Of a DNA stretch of 64,000 bases, positions 1-13,800 are shown one piece after another (positions within the stretch are counted from its first letter, which is position 1; each line of letters begins with the position of its first letter). Source of the DNA: Nereocystis luetkeana (taxonomy: Eukaryota; Sar; Phaeophyceae; Laminariales; Laminariaceae); NCBI GenBank assembly GCA_031213475.1, contig JARUPZ010000002.1, forward strand, positions 5,403,049 through 5,467,048, read 5' to 3'. A program made the position numbers and the translations under genes. The notes under the pieces were generated by a model, which worked only from the letters and a program-made list of their open reading frames with translations, was not told the origin of the DNA and made no database searches.

Positions 1-236
1 CCCCCCAGGTACGTGCCTTCATTTTTTGTCGCGCATAGGGTTTAGCATTCCCACTGCTCGTCGATTTTCATCGAATATAGCTGATAATAACTCACGCTTT
101 CGCGCTTTTCGCTACAACCAATTTTTATGCAACAAAAAGTCCTTACGAGTATATATGCACTCGGTGAGACGTGAACCCACGAAATTGATCTTAGTACGAA
201 TAGTCACGCGGACCACCTACTAAAAGCCGGCGGGGA
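1..236 (-). repeat. tRNA-derived SINE, copy 1 (3' end cut by window edge)
   Basis: This is about 240 bp of a family that recurs at 35372-35680, 37290-37572 and 54615-54934. Read on the minus strand it starts with a tRNA-like head at about 236-165, with an A-box-like and a B-box-like stretch. A shared body follows, and the window start truncates it. This copy has diverged in the head (an insertion near 205-215), so it is probably old. Confidence 0.6.
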
Positions 237-3200
237 AATTAACACAACTAATTGCACATGCAACAATTCGATACGAGTCGACGAGGGAAGATCGTGTCAG
301 TTGAGAGCCTTGAGTGTCAGTACAGCAGAGGCGGCGCAAACGATCATACAGCAGTAAAAATGGGCGGTACCACATGTACGAACGTACCAACACTGTTCAC
401 GACGATACAACCACGTGCAGGGTACATGCTTCAATAAGTCGAGGTGACACGCTACTGCAGGTATACAGGCAATCTCATGCGCTACGTACCATGACAGTTA
501 GCGCTTTCAATTTTAAGCTTGTGCCACATTCGTTTGGGTATCTTTTCTCGCGTTGCCGTACATTGCTCAATTGTTTCTTGCGTTCACAAGCTACTTTTGG
601 TGGCATCGCTGCTGCCAAAAGCTCATCTGCTTCTGTGGAGAGTTTCGCGGAAATCGGTTCTTTACCGCGCGCGTAAAAGCGTCGTGTTGAAGTTGGGCTG
701 TGTTGGCGGAGGTTACACCGCTCGTCTCTGTACGTGTTAGTACTTTTTCATGGAGTATCACTGTGTTGCCAGCAGCTCGTTTGTGGGCAAAAGGGCACAC
801 AACTGGCTACTGCTTGGGCTCCCAGATCGATATGGTCATACGCTATGGGTGTACTGGTATGCTGCTATCCTTGGGTGCTGTTGCCCGTATCTGGGCTAGT
901 GCTGCCTTGTTCTGTGATTTGTGTCCCTTTTTACCCATCCTGGAACCGCACCCTACGTGCAGCACTGAACTACTCCGATTTACTGTTGAGCAGGAAGCGA
1001 TCCTGCCGAAAAACACCACCGAATATATTGCAAACCCCATGGGGCCGAGACCTTGTACTACCAGGAGCGACCTTGCACGGTCGTTTGCGAGCGGCGGGCA
1101 ACGACCTCATTAATGCCTTTAGCCAACCGCGCTGAGCGAGCCACGCTTCTGTAAGGTGATTCCACTTTAGTTACGATCGATGCGCTGTAGCCAATTGGCG
1201 AAACATTGCGCTGCTCGTACCGACTCTGGCACAAGCGATTGTCTACAAGCGATTCTCCCCCCGGTGAGGCTGGGTCGCGTAGCTCAAGGCGCAGGGCTCC
1301 GTTGAACCCGAAAGTCGGCCCAGGCTGCTTGTATGTGTGTCCGCTATGGATTCGCGCGGTATACACGTCAACGTCGGGAGCAGTTTGGGCTCAGATTTTG
1401 CGAGGGTGGTCGGAGTTTCCTTGTGACTGCGGACAGTCAGACAGACAGACAGACAAGTTTGCAATTACCAAAACAGAGACTCAGTTCTACAAACTGAGAA
1501 TTAGTATTAACGCAGTACATATGATCTCGTACCCGGTACGGTGGCATTTAACTAGCTTACATACCGGCACTTTGACTCGGTTGCGAGTATTTCGGATTTC
1601 TCTTTCCTACAGCAGTCTATGAACACACCTATAGCAGTAGTAGTTGTGTCTCTCCGTGATAGGTTGAAGGATCAGGACGGACACTGGGCACACTGATGAT
1701 GGCGTTGGGTAGAAAGAACGGTTAAATGTGAAGACAAATGTTAAGACAACAACACAACAACAATATGCCAAAGGGCGCCGAACAACATAACAATAGGGGG
1801 AAAAACAAGAAAAAACAGCAAGTTCAGTTTCAGTTGTTCACACAGGCTGGGTAAACTGCTGTATGTAGAAGCCAGAATCCAGTAGTTAAGTCATCCAGAT
1901 ACCTGTGGTACTACAGTAGCTGCCTGGTACTGCCTGGTACGACACGTCGGTGCGTCGGTGCTGCGTGCTCTCTGCGACTTCAGACTCCTGAGTGAAAAAT
2001 ACACCAGCAGACGAAAATGGCGATCACAGCATCGGCCGGATGAAAGGCAGCCGTGGGCTGTGTGCTGTGTGTAGCTGCGGGTCAGGGAGTGATCGAAGAA
2101 GGGCCGGGGCTTCGAACCACCCGAACTCGAAAGCAAGGAGTTTGCTTGCCTTTGCAACGAACCAACCGTACGACACACGTGCAGCATGAACTATTCATCA
2201 TCTGTCGAGTAACATGGTGTATCGTACGTATGATGGCCTACTCGGTATACGGCGGTATCGTGCAGTAGCACCCGCATTTCTCACATCAACAAGCACTCGT
2301 AGACAGTTGATGAGACCGAACTTCTCGTTTTGTTTTATCGCAACGTCGGTCTCGAGTCTCGAAGGGATACCCTCTGGTCCACTGGCATCTGAAGGGCGAA
2401 CGTGCTATCAATTTAACCCTTTCGATTAGCCACCTAACAAGCGGCAAGTAAATGCGCTCACACTATTAATACCTTCAAATCTCCTATTAATCCTTTGGAG
2501 ACCCCGAAATAGCGACCACAGCAATGCTGCTGTCTGTACCAAATATGTCAGGAGACATGTCAAGCAAGGCAAACCGTGCGCTGTCAAGGGTTTAGGGCTG
2601 GTTGTTACAAACTTCCTGGTAAGACCTACCTGGTAGTAGTTCCGCGTCGGTCAAGGCATGTCAAGGCAGAGTTGCTGCCCGTCAAGGGGTGAAAGTGCTG
2701 AGGTCAAGACATGTCAAGGCAAAATTGCTGTCTTGTGAAGGGGTGAAAGTTGTGTCTCCTGGCATCTTGGGTCTCTACATTTGATGCTATCAACAGTACG
2801 TATGTATACAAGCTAGGAGCAGCATGAGCGCCCAGCAGCATACAGGTAGGATGACGCCGCGCCCGCGCCTTGGGATTCCTTGCATTGTACCTCGGACGCC
2901 ACTTAGTTTTGTGTCATCCCCCAGTCAGGCACTACCCGTTGCTGTAAATCGCCACTTTTCTCCCCCGTGAATTTCCCCTCCCCTCTGCAGCCCCAACGGG
3001 GTTGATGGGAACAGCGTGCCGCATCAGTTCAAGTATCACCATGCTGACATCGCGTGTATCACGCGACTCTTTCCGTAGCGCTTCCCCTGATAGACACGGA
3101 TTCCCAAGTACCCCCAGCATGGCCTGTTTCGTGTCTATGATGTGAGCCGATGCTGTAATCGTGACTTTATTCGCCAATATCCCCCCTCGCGAGTCCCCAT

Positions 3201-5231
3201 GTTATGAATAGTTGCGTCGGTGCCGCTGTCCTCCTCAGGTTTGTTGCTTGTACTCGTGCTGCGCGATGAAGCGCCTCCAATAGCTGACACAGTATTCTTG
3301 CTTGGGTGTTCAAGTCAGGTGATCTATGCAATACCAAGCATGCACGACCGCACGACACGATGCGAGACGCGGCTCATGCCTCGTGCGTATTTTTCGAACG
3401 ATTGTTGCGCTCAGTTGTACTTCCAAATCATAAATACCGCCAGTGCAAATACATGCCGTACAGAAGAACTACTGCCGCTGTACTGCAACAAAATTGATGA
3501 TTGACAATCTATTTTTATGAAAGAAACCTAACGACAGCCAAGCCACCGATCTAGAGTTAGCTCAAGGTTTTTCATCAGCCAAGTGCTTTTCTTTGTTTGT
3601 CGTAAGCACTCGAATCTGAGGAGGATCGAGCCACTGGGGTAGTTAATAGGTTTACTTCATAAAACGCGACGTTTCCAATTCAAGGCACCTGAACGTATAC
3701 CAGGTACCTGGTATTGCCCAAGACCCTACAGTAGTAGGACTGCTACTCCACAGCTCTACGAGTACGATATAGGCGTGGGGTTGCAATCAAAATATCTCGT
3801 GTTTGTGTACTTCAGATAAACCCGCTCTTTCTACCCAGACATCAGCATCCAGCACATAAATCCAGTGTGCGTGCTTACTCCCCGCATACAAGCTCTGTCT
3901 TCACAAACTGCTTGGCAGGGATTTTGCATCGCAAACGCAGCAAGGAGAGATACTGGTACAGCAGTAGTACGCTTCAACAGGTAAGAATTTCCTATTTTGG
4001 CGAAGGCTCGCGGCTTACTGCTGTGATATCAACGTTGAGGATAGGCTATTATATCGGATTTAGAATAGCGCTCCTCGCTTTGCACAAATGTTGAGCGTAC
4101 AAAGCGGTAAATTCCTAATAAAAAAAAAAAACAGCCTGAAATTCTTATCTTACAAATTCTCAACACATATCGCCTACCGTACGTATATCCCATCTCTTAA
4201 GAAGTTGCGTACCCTGCCGAATGGCTGGACTTGTCAAGATATACTTGTACTTCAATCAAGAATCGGACTTAGGAGTAGTTTCAAGAGCAGAGGTTCCAGA
4301 ATAGGGATTAGTTCAAGAAGTCAGCGGGTGCAGGGTGCAGCGCTGTGTTTTTCAGTTTGAGTTCCTGTTTCCATTAGTGATCGTATTCCCGGGTAGAGCA
4401 TCCGAGATGGAGCAAAGAGCTGTAGAATCATACTTGCTGCTGAGCACCGCTCGCTAAGTACGCGTACATGATATGTAGCCCGATCGCAGAAAGCACGAAA
4501 ACAACAGCTGTTTCACCTTCTGCAATTCTACATGTGCTACGAACGATGTGGTTTTCATACCAGGCACATCAAGAGCAGAAGACGAAACGCGTACCAGGTC
4601 AAGACTACCTACGCACGAGTACTCGTGCTTAACCCGAGCATTAGCCTAAGCTGGGCCTCTGTTGGCCTGCAACATACCGGGTATACAGGGGGTCTAAAAT
4701 ATCGAGGACTATGATGCACTCGTACGTATAACCTGGGAAACTTGAAGGGTGTATCAAGCAAACTTTAACTTTCCGAGTGGTTTCTTGTTTTTCGTCCCCC
4801 CTGGTGCATGATGCTGTATCTGATTTACCTGGTACATACCTGCACGAGGTGGTTCACAGAACAGTATTCGTAACCAGGTTCGTGCCAAAATCATCTGGTA
4901 ATCGTGGGTACAAGTCATAGTCATCCGGCCGGTACTCCTTCACGAGGAACGAGGAAACGCGCGGCCGATGTATCACGCAGTTTGCAAAAATTGAGTATCG
5001 ATCAATCGGGGGAACCCACAAAGCAGATCCCAGGGACTCGCTGGGGGTTGTGAGGCACTACAACAGCAGTAGTACTCGTACGCATGTACTTCTTCGTGAT
5101 ACGACTACGAGTATTGTACTATTAATATTATACTATTAATACCAGGTATACGTAGGTGGTGCCTGTTGGTATTTCGGTTGCTCTGCTGCTTTGCAGCTGC
5201 TGGTATACAGCAGAGTTGAGGTGCGCATTAC
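237..5231. other. Long stretch without a recognised gene; mostly repeat-like DNA
   Basis: No open frame here resembles a protein family I recognise. It holds a short tandem duplication (2644-2755) and scattered copies of the palindromic TACCAGGTA/TACCTGGTA motif, for example around 3695-3715. A minus-strand open stretch at about 3177-2932 has protein-like composition and could be a further exon of the plastid-targeted gene that starts at 6094. That is only a possibility, based on an open frame and a plausible acceptor near 3150. Confidence 0.5.
2644..2755. repeat. Two-copy tandem repeat of about 57 bp
   Basis: The phrases gtcaaggcatgtcaaggca, then ttgctg, then gtcaaggggtgaaag appear twice in a row with a few differences. 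Further gtcaaggc words lie just upstream at about 2560-2590. No coding role is apparent. Confidence 0.6.
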
Positions 5232-5791
5232 CCTCCCACGATTTGGCGGTGCATACTCGTGAAGACTGCCGCATGGAGACACGGACATTCTGGGCGACGG
5301 GGAAACCATGCCGCACGCCCGCCTCGATGCTTGAAGGCTGCCTCACGCCAGGCGAACCGATAGCATCGCCATGTAGGGGCACCAACAGCGTCACGCCATC
5401 ATTTCTCCATCCGAGTGAGAGCGTCGTCAGCGAGTATCGTTTGAAAATGGGCACCACCCATGATACGCACAAGGTATCAAGTACCTGGTATCACCAAGTG
5501 CCAATCACCAAGTGCCAAGTGTCCTCCTTTCGACAACAACACCAACATGAACATTACGCCAACGATAGCACGAAAAGAGCAACAGCAACTCAACAACAAC
5601 AACCACAACAACAAGCACCAACAACATAAACCGAAACACATAGCATACCAAGCAACAAACCAAGCAATTTCTCCGACAGAAGTGTCGGCAACGTCGCCAC
5701 GCTTATTACACGTTCCGGTATTTTATACTCGTACCTACCTGGTATTTGATGCTTCAATTCGTATTTTCAGCATATATAACGTTTCCCTCAC

Positions 5792-6094
5792 CTTGTCTGT
5801 GAACCCTTGAATTTGAGCCACGCGCATCCCCTCCCCATCGTCAGTCGACATCGTGCTTGCGCTCTCCACGGCACTCCCTCCTGCAGCCACCCCTAGCCCC
5901 TTAATGGTTCGAGTGCGCTCTGCTTGCGCTCGAACAATCGCTCCACCACCCCGCGACTCGGCCAAGGAAATAGAACCTCGTGAGGCTACTACGGCCGAAG
6001 AAAACACAAACGCCTGCGCATTTCGAGGCAAGCAGGTTGCAAGGCAAAACGTTATGGCATATCCCAACCCCTCTCCATAGCAACGCTTGACCAT
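5792..6094 (-). CDS. First exon of an unidentified plastid-targeted protein (partial)
   Basis: This 101-codon exon has an ATG at 6094-6092 and ends at a good donor (AAG|gtgagg) at 5792/5791 in phase 0. The first ~28 residues look like a signal peptide: a basic start (MVKR), a hydrophobic stretch (YAITFCLATCLP), then AQA followed by Phe (AQA|FVF). In algae with secondary red plastids, a signal peptide plus Phe at +1 marks import into the plastid. The next ~40 residues are rich in Ser, Ala, Arg and Gly with few acids, as expected of a transit peptide. The exon ends in GFTDK. A candidate second exon on the minus strand is 5484-5232 (acceptor ataccag, phase 0, leaving phase 1), but its acceptor coincides with a dispersed repeat motif, so I trust it little. 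The mature protein is not recognisable. The gene is divergent from the SAYSvFN gene. Confidence 0.55.
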
Positions 6095-6351
6095 GGTTCC
6101 GAGCTCCGAGATAGCGATAAAGCGCGCCGCGCAGTCCTTGCGCACACACGCCCGAATAACAGAGAAGTGCACCGGGGACACTGGCGGAACAAATAAACAC
6201 GCCATCATTGATCGTATTATATAAAACCTTCGCACTAAAATTGTGAGGCGTTTTTATAAAGGGGACAACAAGAGCCAAAGCTTACACAACTTGGTCCCGG
6301 TCCCACCAGCCACCTTTAGCACGTACCACCGCTTGAAAGCATCGTAAAGGA
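6095..6351. promoter_or_regulatory. Short divergent promoter region between two head-to-head genes
   Basis: Only 257 bp separate the start codon of the minus-strand plastid-targeted gene (6094) from that of the plus-strand SAYSvFN gene (6352). An AT-rich word with TATATAA lies at about 6217-6227, roughly 125 bp upstream of the plus-strand ATG. The two genes must share or abut promoters. Transcription starts cannot be read from sequence alone. Confidence 0.45.
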
Positions 6352-9300
6352 ATGGCTGACGCGCAGACGATGTGTAGGGAGAGGTGGTGGGTCGTTGCCA
6401 AAGCGGTGGCATACGAGCTCCGCCCGTTCACCTTGCCCTCCAAAGACGACCTTAAAAACGCCGCAAAGGCGACCAGGACTAACGCTGATCAGCTATGGGC
6501 CGAGGCCCAGAGGCTTGCCCCGAAGGTTGTTGAGATAGCCAAGAACTCGAATCCGCTGAAAGTTTTCCAGCTTTTCCTCTGGCTGAGCGGGTGGGCGTTG
6601 TTCATCTGGCTCGAGTTCGGTGAGTGTGAGGGTCGGTCGGTTGGGGGGGGTGGTCCTTCTTACGGGAAAAGCACGTCATTGAACAAGAGCAGTGATCGAC
6701 ATTGAATAAACCCTCAAAAGTCAACCGAGATTGTTCAAGTTTACAAGTCTAGGCGGTGCGATCGTCCGCTTCGGCGAGAGGAGTTGGAAAATTGATTGCC
6801 CGCCTGGAAAATCAGAACATCTGCAATCCAGGAGTGCACAGCCCGCTGCGTTTCCCTGTGCGTGTCCCCAAGTGTACGGGGATGCGCGGACGTCGCGGTT
6901 GCGTTTGACGACCAAATGACGAATAATCAAAATCGCAAAACCACGATGCTGCTGCCGCTCATACACACCGGGATTAATACCCCTCGTATGTATTGACTCG
7001 TCTACAGAATAGGATACCGTTCATCGTTGTTGATGCGATGCAGTTTTATTACGTTTATTACGATACCAGGTACCTGGTATTCAGTATTGCGCCGAAGCAA
7101 AACAAGCCTGATGCTCGCTCTTGAGAGTAACACGGGCTACCCGTCAGTGGCTTCGTAAAGTCGTCCGGTTGACTGCTGTTGACCGTGGTATCACGTATCA
7201 CCCAGGGGGGTCACTCCTCTACGAGGTCATACACCCCGTATCGCGCTTAGATCTTGGTGTAAAAAGTGTCACACGTAGCTTGCGAATATACTCTAAGGTA
7301 CCGCTGTAGAATCGACGTTATTATTAAATACCTGGTACCAGGTACAGCAGTAGGGGTATTTCATGGCAGTACAGCAGTACGAGTAAGACTTCGCACGTAC
7401 CTGGTATTTACGTATTTTCAAAGGAATTGACAACCGACTTCAAATCTCACGGGCAGCAGGCAGTGGTTCTTGGGGTCGTCCGCGCGAAGGTCATTCATTG
7501 GATGTTGAATCTCTTCCCGGGGCTCTCTTTCAGATACATACCGCTACGACTGTTGTACAAGCAGCATTCCCCTCTCGATTTCCTCCTTTGACAGTCCAAC
7601 CCTTTCAGTTATCGTACGTCGTACGAGTAGTGCACTGCTGTTGTTTTGCACAGTTTTTACATTGACCTACAGCTGTAAATCTGACTATAATTTCAATTGT
7701 TTTGTCGTCACAATGGGAGTGCTGAGTGCAGTCCTGGGGGTTAAACTGCATGGGATATTTCACACCTGGGACAGATCGTGATCTATAGTAGATAATCCAT
7801 TTAGTTCTTCGCATGATCTAGATCATGTACTCCAGCTCTTCGCGTGCCCTTGTGAGAGGCCGTGTAAGATCTGCGTAGTACAGATCCAACTCAGGCTAAC
7901 GGGTGCTTGACCCTGTTTGGGCAAACTGCAGTCCGGTTTTGGGGACAAACCACTCTAATCCCAAGTGTTTTGGCCCGAACACGGGACTGCAGTACTGAAA
8001 GGGTTAAAGTAGATCATGCAGATTGTTCGGGTCCCACCCGGCAACGTGAGCCAGATCATACAATATCGGGAACAGATGATCTATCAGCCTTGAATGATCT
8101 ACAGTAGTAGATCATTAAGTGTGGGAATAGATGAGCTGGCGAGGTGTGAAATGTTTGGATTGAAGAAACGTCAGCGTTGCAACGTTGCGGCGCTTTGCGG
8201 CCTGCTTCATTCAGAGTTCGTGGCGTAATCGTTGGGTTTGTCGATCGTTGTCGAACCTGAAAAATGGTCGATTTCTTGCCATCGGAGAGGGGTCGAGATT
8301 TTTTGTCGTCTGTCTTATACAGACCAGCGCCACACTTTTTTTTTTATCTGACCCCTGGTCAGCCCACGCCACATATCACCGACCGAGGTGTGAGCACTGT
8401 GACACTAGGGTGAGTCGGAGACCTTAACCAGCGCAATACGTTCAGATTTCATGACGGTGTCGTTGGTGTTGTCGATCGATGTCTGCCGAGGACTCTCATA
8501 AAAGTTGGCTGATGTCAATGGAAATGATTCCAGTGCCTGCCAGAACAGGGGTTTTATATACATTGCGCGGCGCGCAATTAAATTCCGCGTGAGCTGTCCC
8601 GTGACGTTAAATGTTTGCCACCTTGTCTGGCCGGTATGCTGAGATTGACACCTACATAATCCTTCGGTTATGAGATTCGCTGGAATGACGATATTATGGT
8701 ATTCACAGTACCTGGTGCTACAGCTCGAGCAAGCAGCAACAATAGCAATGGTATCTGCCTCGTCCTCGAGCTTGCGCTCGGCGAGCGAGCGGAGGGTCTT
8801 TCTGGCGGGTGTGAGCAGTGTTTTAGACCGAAAACGAAAAATACCTTGGCCGGTTTTTCGATTTGTTCATCGACAAGTCGGTCGATTTCGGTCGGTGTTT
8901 TTTGCGAATAAACCGATAATAACAAAATGTCGGTTTCGGTCGGGAAAAACGGACCGAAAGAAACGACTTCCGGTTTTGAAGCTTAAAAAATAGACGGGAC
9001 TCATCCCCCAACAAACGGCGTCTTCCTCTCACTGACCTCGCCCTTCATCAGACACCCCGTACGCAGACGAGATAGGCTGGATTGTTGGGTTGGATCGATG
9101 CCGTCTCTTGACCTTCGCCCATCAGCAGATAAACAAGTTGGGTTGTTTTTCTTGTGGTGGGTGTGGTTGGACCGATTTCGGTACCCTTCAGACACTGCGT
9201 ATTTATTTCGAGCTCGCGACCTCGGGAAATCGCGGTCTCCAAAAGTCGCGGTCTTCGGAAGTAGATATATACGGGGGAGAGTTACCGACGGCCTCGCCTA

Positions 9301-10827
9301 CATAGCGTGGCGTGTGCCGAGGCAGATCGGTCGACACTGTCGACACTGCTGTTGTCGTCTCCGAAAAAGGCGGCGAGATGGTGCCAGTGTGAAGGCGGTG
9401 CTTGGTCCACAATTAAAACCCCTTTCGAGTTGCACCCCACGTTGTTAGGGACAAATTGGCTGAAAAATGGTGAGGTGTGATGTTTCTGCAAGGATTTCAC
9501 GTCGGATTCGATTACAGTATTAGTAGTGGCCCCTCTATAGTGCCGGTTGAGCATAATAGTGCCGCTTGCCCGCTATAATAGTGCCTGTGAATCACATGGC
9601 ACAGATGGAATGTAACCAGTGTGGCGGTGTGCTGAGTAGTGTCCAGTTGCCGCTATATGTATAGTGCCGGTATTGTTGGCTGGAGCATACCGGCACTATA
9701 GACGGACCATTGTTGTATTCGGATTCGATTATACAGGTCAGATTCGATTCTCGTCGCCACAAGGGTGGAGCGGAGACCGATCGCCGACCAGCGCGGGAAT
9801 GGGTTTGTTTTATTATTGTTGTTGTTGTCAATCCCTCCTCGCGCTTGATAAGTCTGTTGTTTTCAAAATCGGAACGGGGGAGGGGACTGCTGCCGTGATG
9901 GTGTTTTTTTTTTTTCAGGTCTGCAGGGAAAAGCGAGGGGGGCACTTGGGAAGTGGCGATGACAGATTAGAGGCGCGAATCGAATCAAATCAAGCGAGGG
10001 TGCAGGATAGAAGACGTCCAAAGCAACATTATACTCAAGTCTACGTAGCGAGGGTGTTGGGTGGGGGGTAGAGGATATCTGAAACAACGTCAACCAACTC
10101 TTGCGCGCAGCACCAGCGTGGGATGTTCCCCCGTGCAATCGCGGCACTCGTTCCTAATGACATCACATCGGTTGGATGAGATTTTCGGTAGTTTTGTGAT
10201 TCTGTTTTCGTTTTTTATTCGGAATGCCGTGATCGCGTCGTTGCTGGGATTGTTACCCGGTCGGTAAGCGGTAACCGGTGGATCATGGTTGGCGTTGGTT
10301 GACGTTATCTTGCTTCCTACGGTAGGAAGCCTTGAGCAGGTGTGCGATTCTTGAGCTATCAATCTGTGGGTACAGACGGATCTGCAGGCAGCGTATGAGT
10401 AGCTGTACGCAGCGCTCGTGGCATCCATGGCGTTCAAATTGGCGATTCATAGTTCATCAGCAAACACTGACAGCGTTTTCAGACTACTGTAGTACGTAGC
10501 ACAACGCTTATGCAAAAATATTACCAGATATGTAATTGTCGGCTGTAGTCGGGGTGCAGCCACAACTCATTGCAGTGACGTCAATCATGTCTCGAACTAC
10601 AGTAGTACAGCGTGCGTGTAGAACGTAAAATGTGCAGGAATACACTGCCCGGTGTTTTGTACTACAGATCGGGCAATTAGCTATCTTTCTGGGGCTCAAA
10701 GCGACTTTTTTTTTTGTATATAGACTCATCGTTCCACTACTCCATGACCATACTGAATGCTTGATAATGGCGGCAAGCCAACATGTGACACAGCAGCGAC
10801 AACCGCACTAATACCAGCAACACCATC

Positions 10828-10875
<48 letters not shown>

Positions 10876-13800
10876 AGGCACCGTACCGGGCAGGGGCTGT
10901 CAAGCATGATGCCGAATCTGTGGCAAGGTCTCCGTTTTTTTTTTTGCGGTCTACCTTGTTTACATACTCCTTTGTGGACCGCGCAAAATTCTCGCGGCCC
11001 GAAAGGCGCGCGAGTATGACAACAATAGCAGGGTCGTTGTCGGACCGACCGGCCATTGTACTTTTGTGGCTGGCTTGCCTAGCGAGGGCTGTTCTATCAC
11101 GCTCTGATCGAGAAAATTATTCCCGCTTGGTGTTGGCATCAGGCTAGAATTGCGGGGAACCATAGTAAGTAGGACCTAAATAGGACCTACGGTACAGGTA
11201 AAAACCTATATATTTCCCTATTTTTACCTATAATATAATATTTGGTCCTCTTTACTATGGTCCCCCGTGATGATGGTTCTTGTGTTACCAGCCAGAGTGG
11301 GGTATGTGTATGGCAGCCGATTGCTCGCAATACACCACCAGACCTCGTACGTACTGCTGTAGTAAAAGGTACTCGTATCAGTATCAGTGCGCCAGGTTAA
11401 AAAAAACTCCATGATGTTCGACGGGGCGCGGCGTAGCGTAGGGCTGGAGGGAACAAGCACCTCGTAACCGAACCTTTTTTTTTCTCGAGGGGGGGGGGGA
11501 GAGGGGTTACTCATGTCATGCATGGCCGTATGCAGCCAAAGTATGACCATAGACCCTCGCATCGCTGCGATGTCGGGACGGGACACGTCGGATTTTCACC
11601 CACCAGGTGGGCAGTGAAGAGTGGTAGTCGAAGTGGTGGGCTCTGGCAACTAACGTCCCTCGAGGTGTCTGGCAAGGCAAGCTGAGACTGGTCGTGTATC
11701 TAGGACGGCAATCTGATACTGGTGCGTGTTTCTAGGATGGCGTCACCCGTGCCTGGCTCCGGCGGCGGGCGGGTGGGAAGCGCCGAGAGCTTTTGCAGTA
11801 CTCGTAGGCCCGCACGGAACCCCTATTTATACGATACGCAGAGCACTATCTTTTCACACCTCGGACACACAGATCCTGATCTATCTATCTATCTATCTAC
11901 AGAAATATCATCTAGTTCATCATCTGCCATTTTGTGAGAGGTTGTGCAGGGTCTGTGCAGTGCAGATCACACCGAGGAAACGCGTGCTAGATCATCCAGA
12001 TTATACGGGTCCCACACGGTAACGTGGGCTACAGTAGATCATGCAAAATCGGGCATAGATCTGGCTTAAAGTATCTAGTTCATGAGGTCGGAATCGACTA
12101 TCTGTGCGCGGTGCAACAACCTCGACAAAAGGGAGGGTGCGTGGAGGCGAAACAGCGAATCTGCATCACATGTCATTGTCTGTGTTGCCCTCGTTTTGTT
12201 TTTTTTTCCAGCCGGTGGAAATACGAAAAAAAAGACCGTGCTGCGCCCGTAACCATAAATGTGTTTTGTTTTCGATTGTTGCGCGTATTATCGTAGGGAG
12301 GACGGGTTAAAAGGAGAGATTAAGTCCACCACACTCCCACATCTCTGTCGTGTGTCAATGTAACCCGCTTGTATGGAGGGTACTGCCGTGTGGCAATATG
12401 ATGCGGCAGCGTGATCACGAAAAAACGCGCGGTAATATGTGACCCTGTGGTGTCCAGCGCTTTCGTGGACGACTACCACATCTCTTTGGGCTGGGTCAGC
12501 ACCAGCAGTAAGGCATTTCACGCGGTGGGAAGCGGGAGAACAAATGGTGTCGGCATCGCACCATGCCGCTTTTTTTTTTTGTTTCGCGTCTTGGTTTCCC
12601 CACTAGTGGCGGCTCGAGTCCCTCGGAACGTTGAGCCCCTGAGAACTATCTACCTGCGCCCAGATTTTTGGAACAGACCACTTGGAATTAGTATTGGTTT
12701 GTATTGCAGTGGTATCTATTTTTGCTTTCCGCTTCCTCGCTCTCTTGGCGTGTAGCCTACACAGGTAGGTTTTATGGGCAGCTGATTGTTAGAGGAGAAG
12801 ATGAGTAAAATAGACGGATGTGACATGGAGGAGTTTTTTGTATACGAGATATGTAGGGCGAGAGAACGATCGCTACCCTAGGATACTATAGGTGGTGGCC
12901 ACAGGCGGCGAAACAGGAAAAGGGGATAAAAGGTAAGCACAAAAATTCTGTATTATATGGAAACAACGGAATGAGGCCCCAGCTGTTGGAGGTGTCTCTA
13001 TTATTAGGAGTACAGGAACGGTGCTCCGTCTCGAAAGGGATGCGTGGTCAATAGTCCAATGACCAGGGCAAGCAAGAAAAGAGTACGCCCCCCCCCCCCC
13101 CCTATCCCCACCCTTTTTTTGGTACATAGACTACCCTGGTAGGTCTCATTAGGGTCAATCTTATCGGAGAGCTTCTTTTCCAAATTTTCGACATCTTTTT
13201 CGCGCAATTTTTCAATCTTCCATATTTTCCTGTTTTTTTTTCCAAATATTGGAATGTTTACGAACTTGATATTTTTGGTTCTGGAGGATTTCACGAGTTG
13301 TGATAGAACGCCTCCGTGTTTTGATACATATCTCCAATTATCTCCAAACTTTGGAAACTATGAAAAAAACGCTCTCCGATAAGAATGAACCTTAGACGGG
13401 GGTTTTGTTCGCGAGCAGATGGTGCTTTTTTCAAAATTCCTACGTAAGGGAAGGCTCTGGCGCTCATTGATTCACGGGGTGTCGTAGATCATGTGGCAGA
13501 TATATATATAGAGAGAGAGATACGATGTGGGGAAATCGTGACGGTGAAGGTACCTGACGGAGCAGTGGGGCTAGGAGTCGGTGCTTCGGAAAATTGAGCA
13601 CCGGAGAAAAGGGGAAACCGAAAATCAGACCTGTTTGAAGAGACCTGTTTGAAAGAGACCTGAGGTTACGTGCTCTCAGGCCACAAAACGCCGACGGGAT
13701 GCCACGCGAAATCGAGCTCCACCACTTATGTGGTGCGTGAGAGGAGCGCTGCGCGCTGAAACCGGCGGTCCTCGGCAAACAGAAAATATCAAACCGCTGT

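Noticed and set aside
5156..5629. 157-codon plus frame
   Set aside because: Overlaps on the opposite strand a candidate exon of the plastid-targeted gene, runs into (CAA)n-like sequence and has no recognisable motif.
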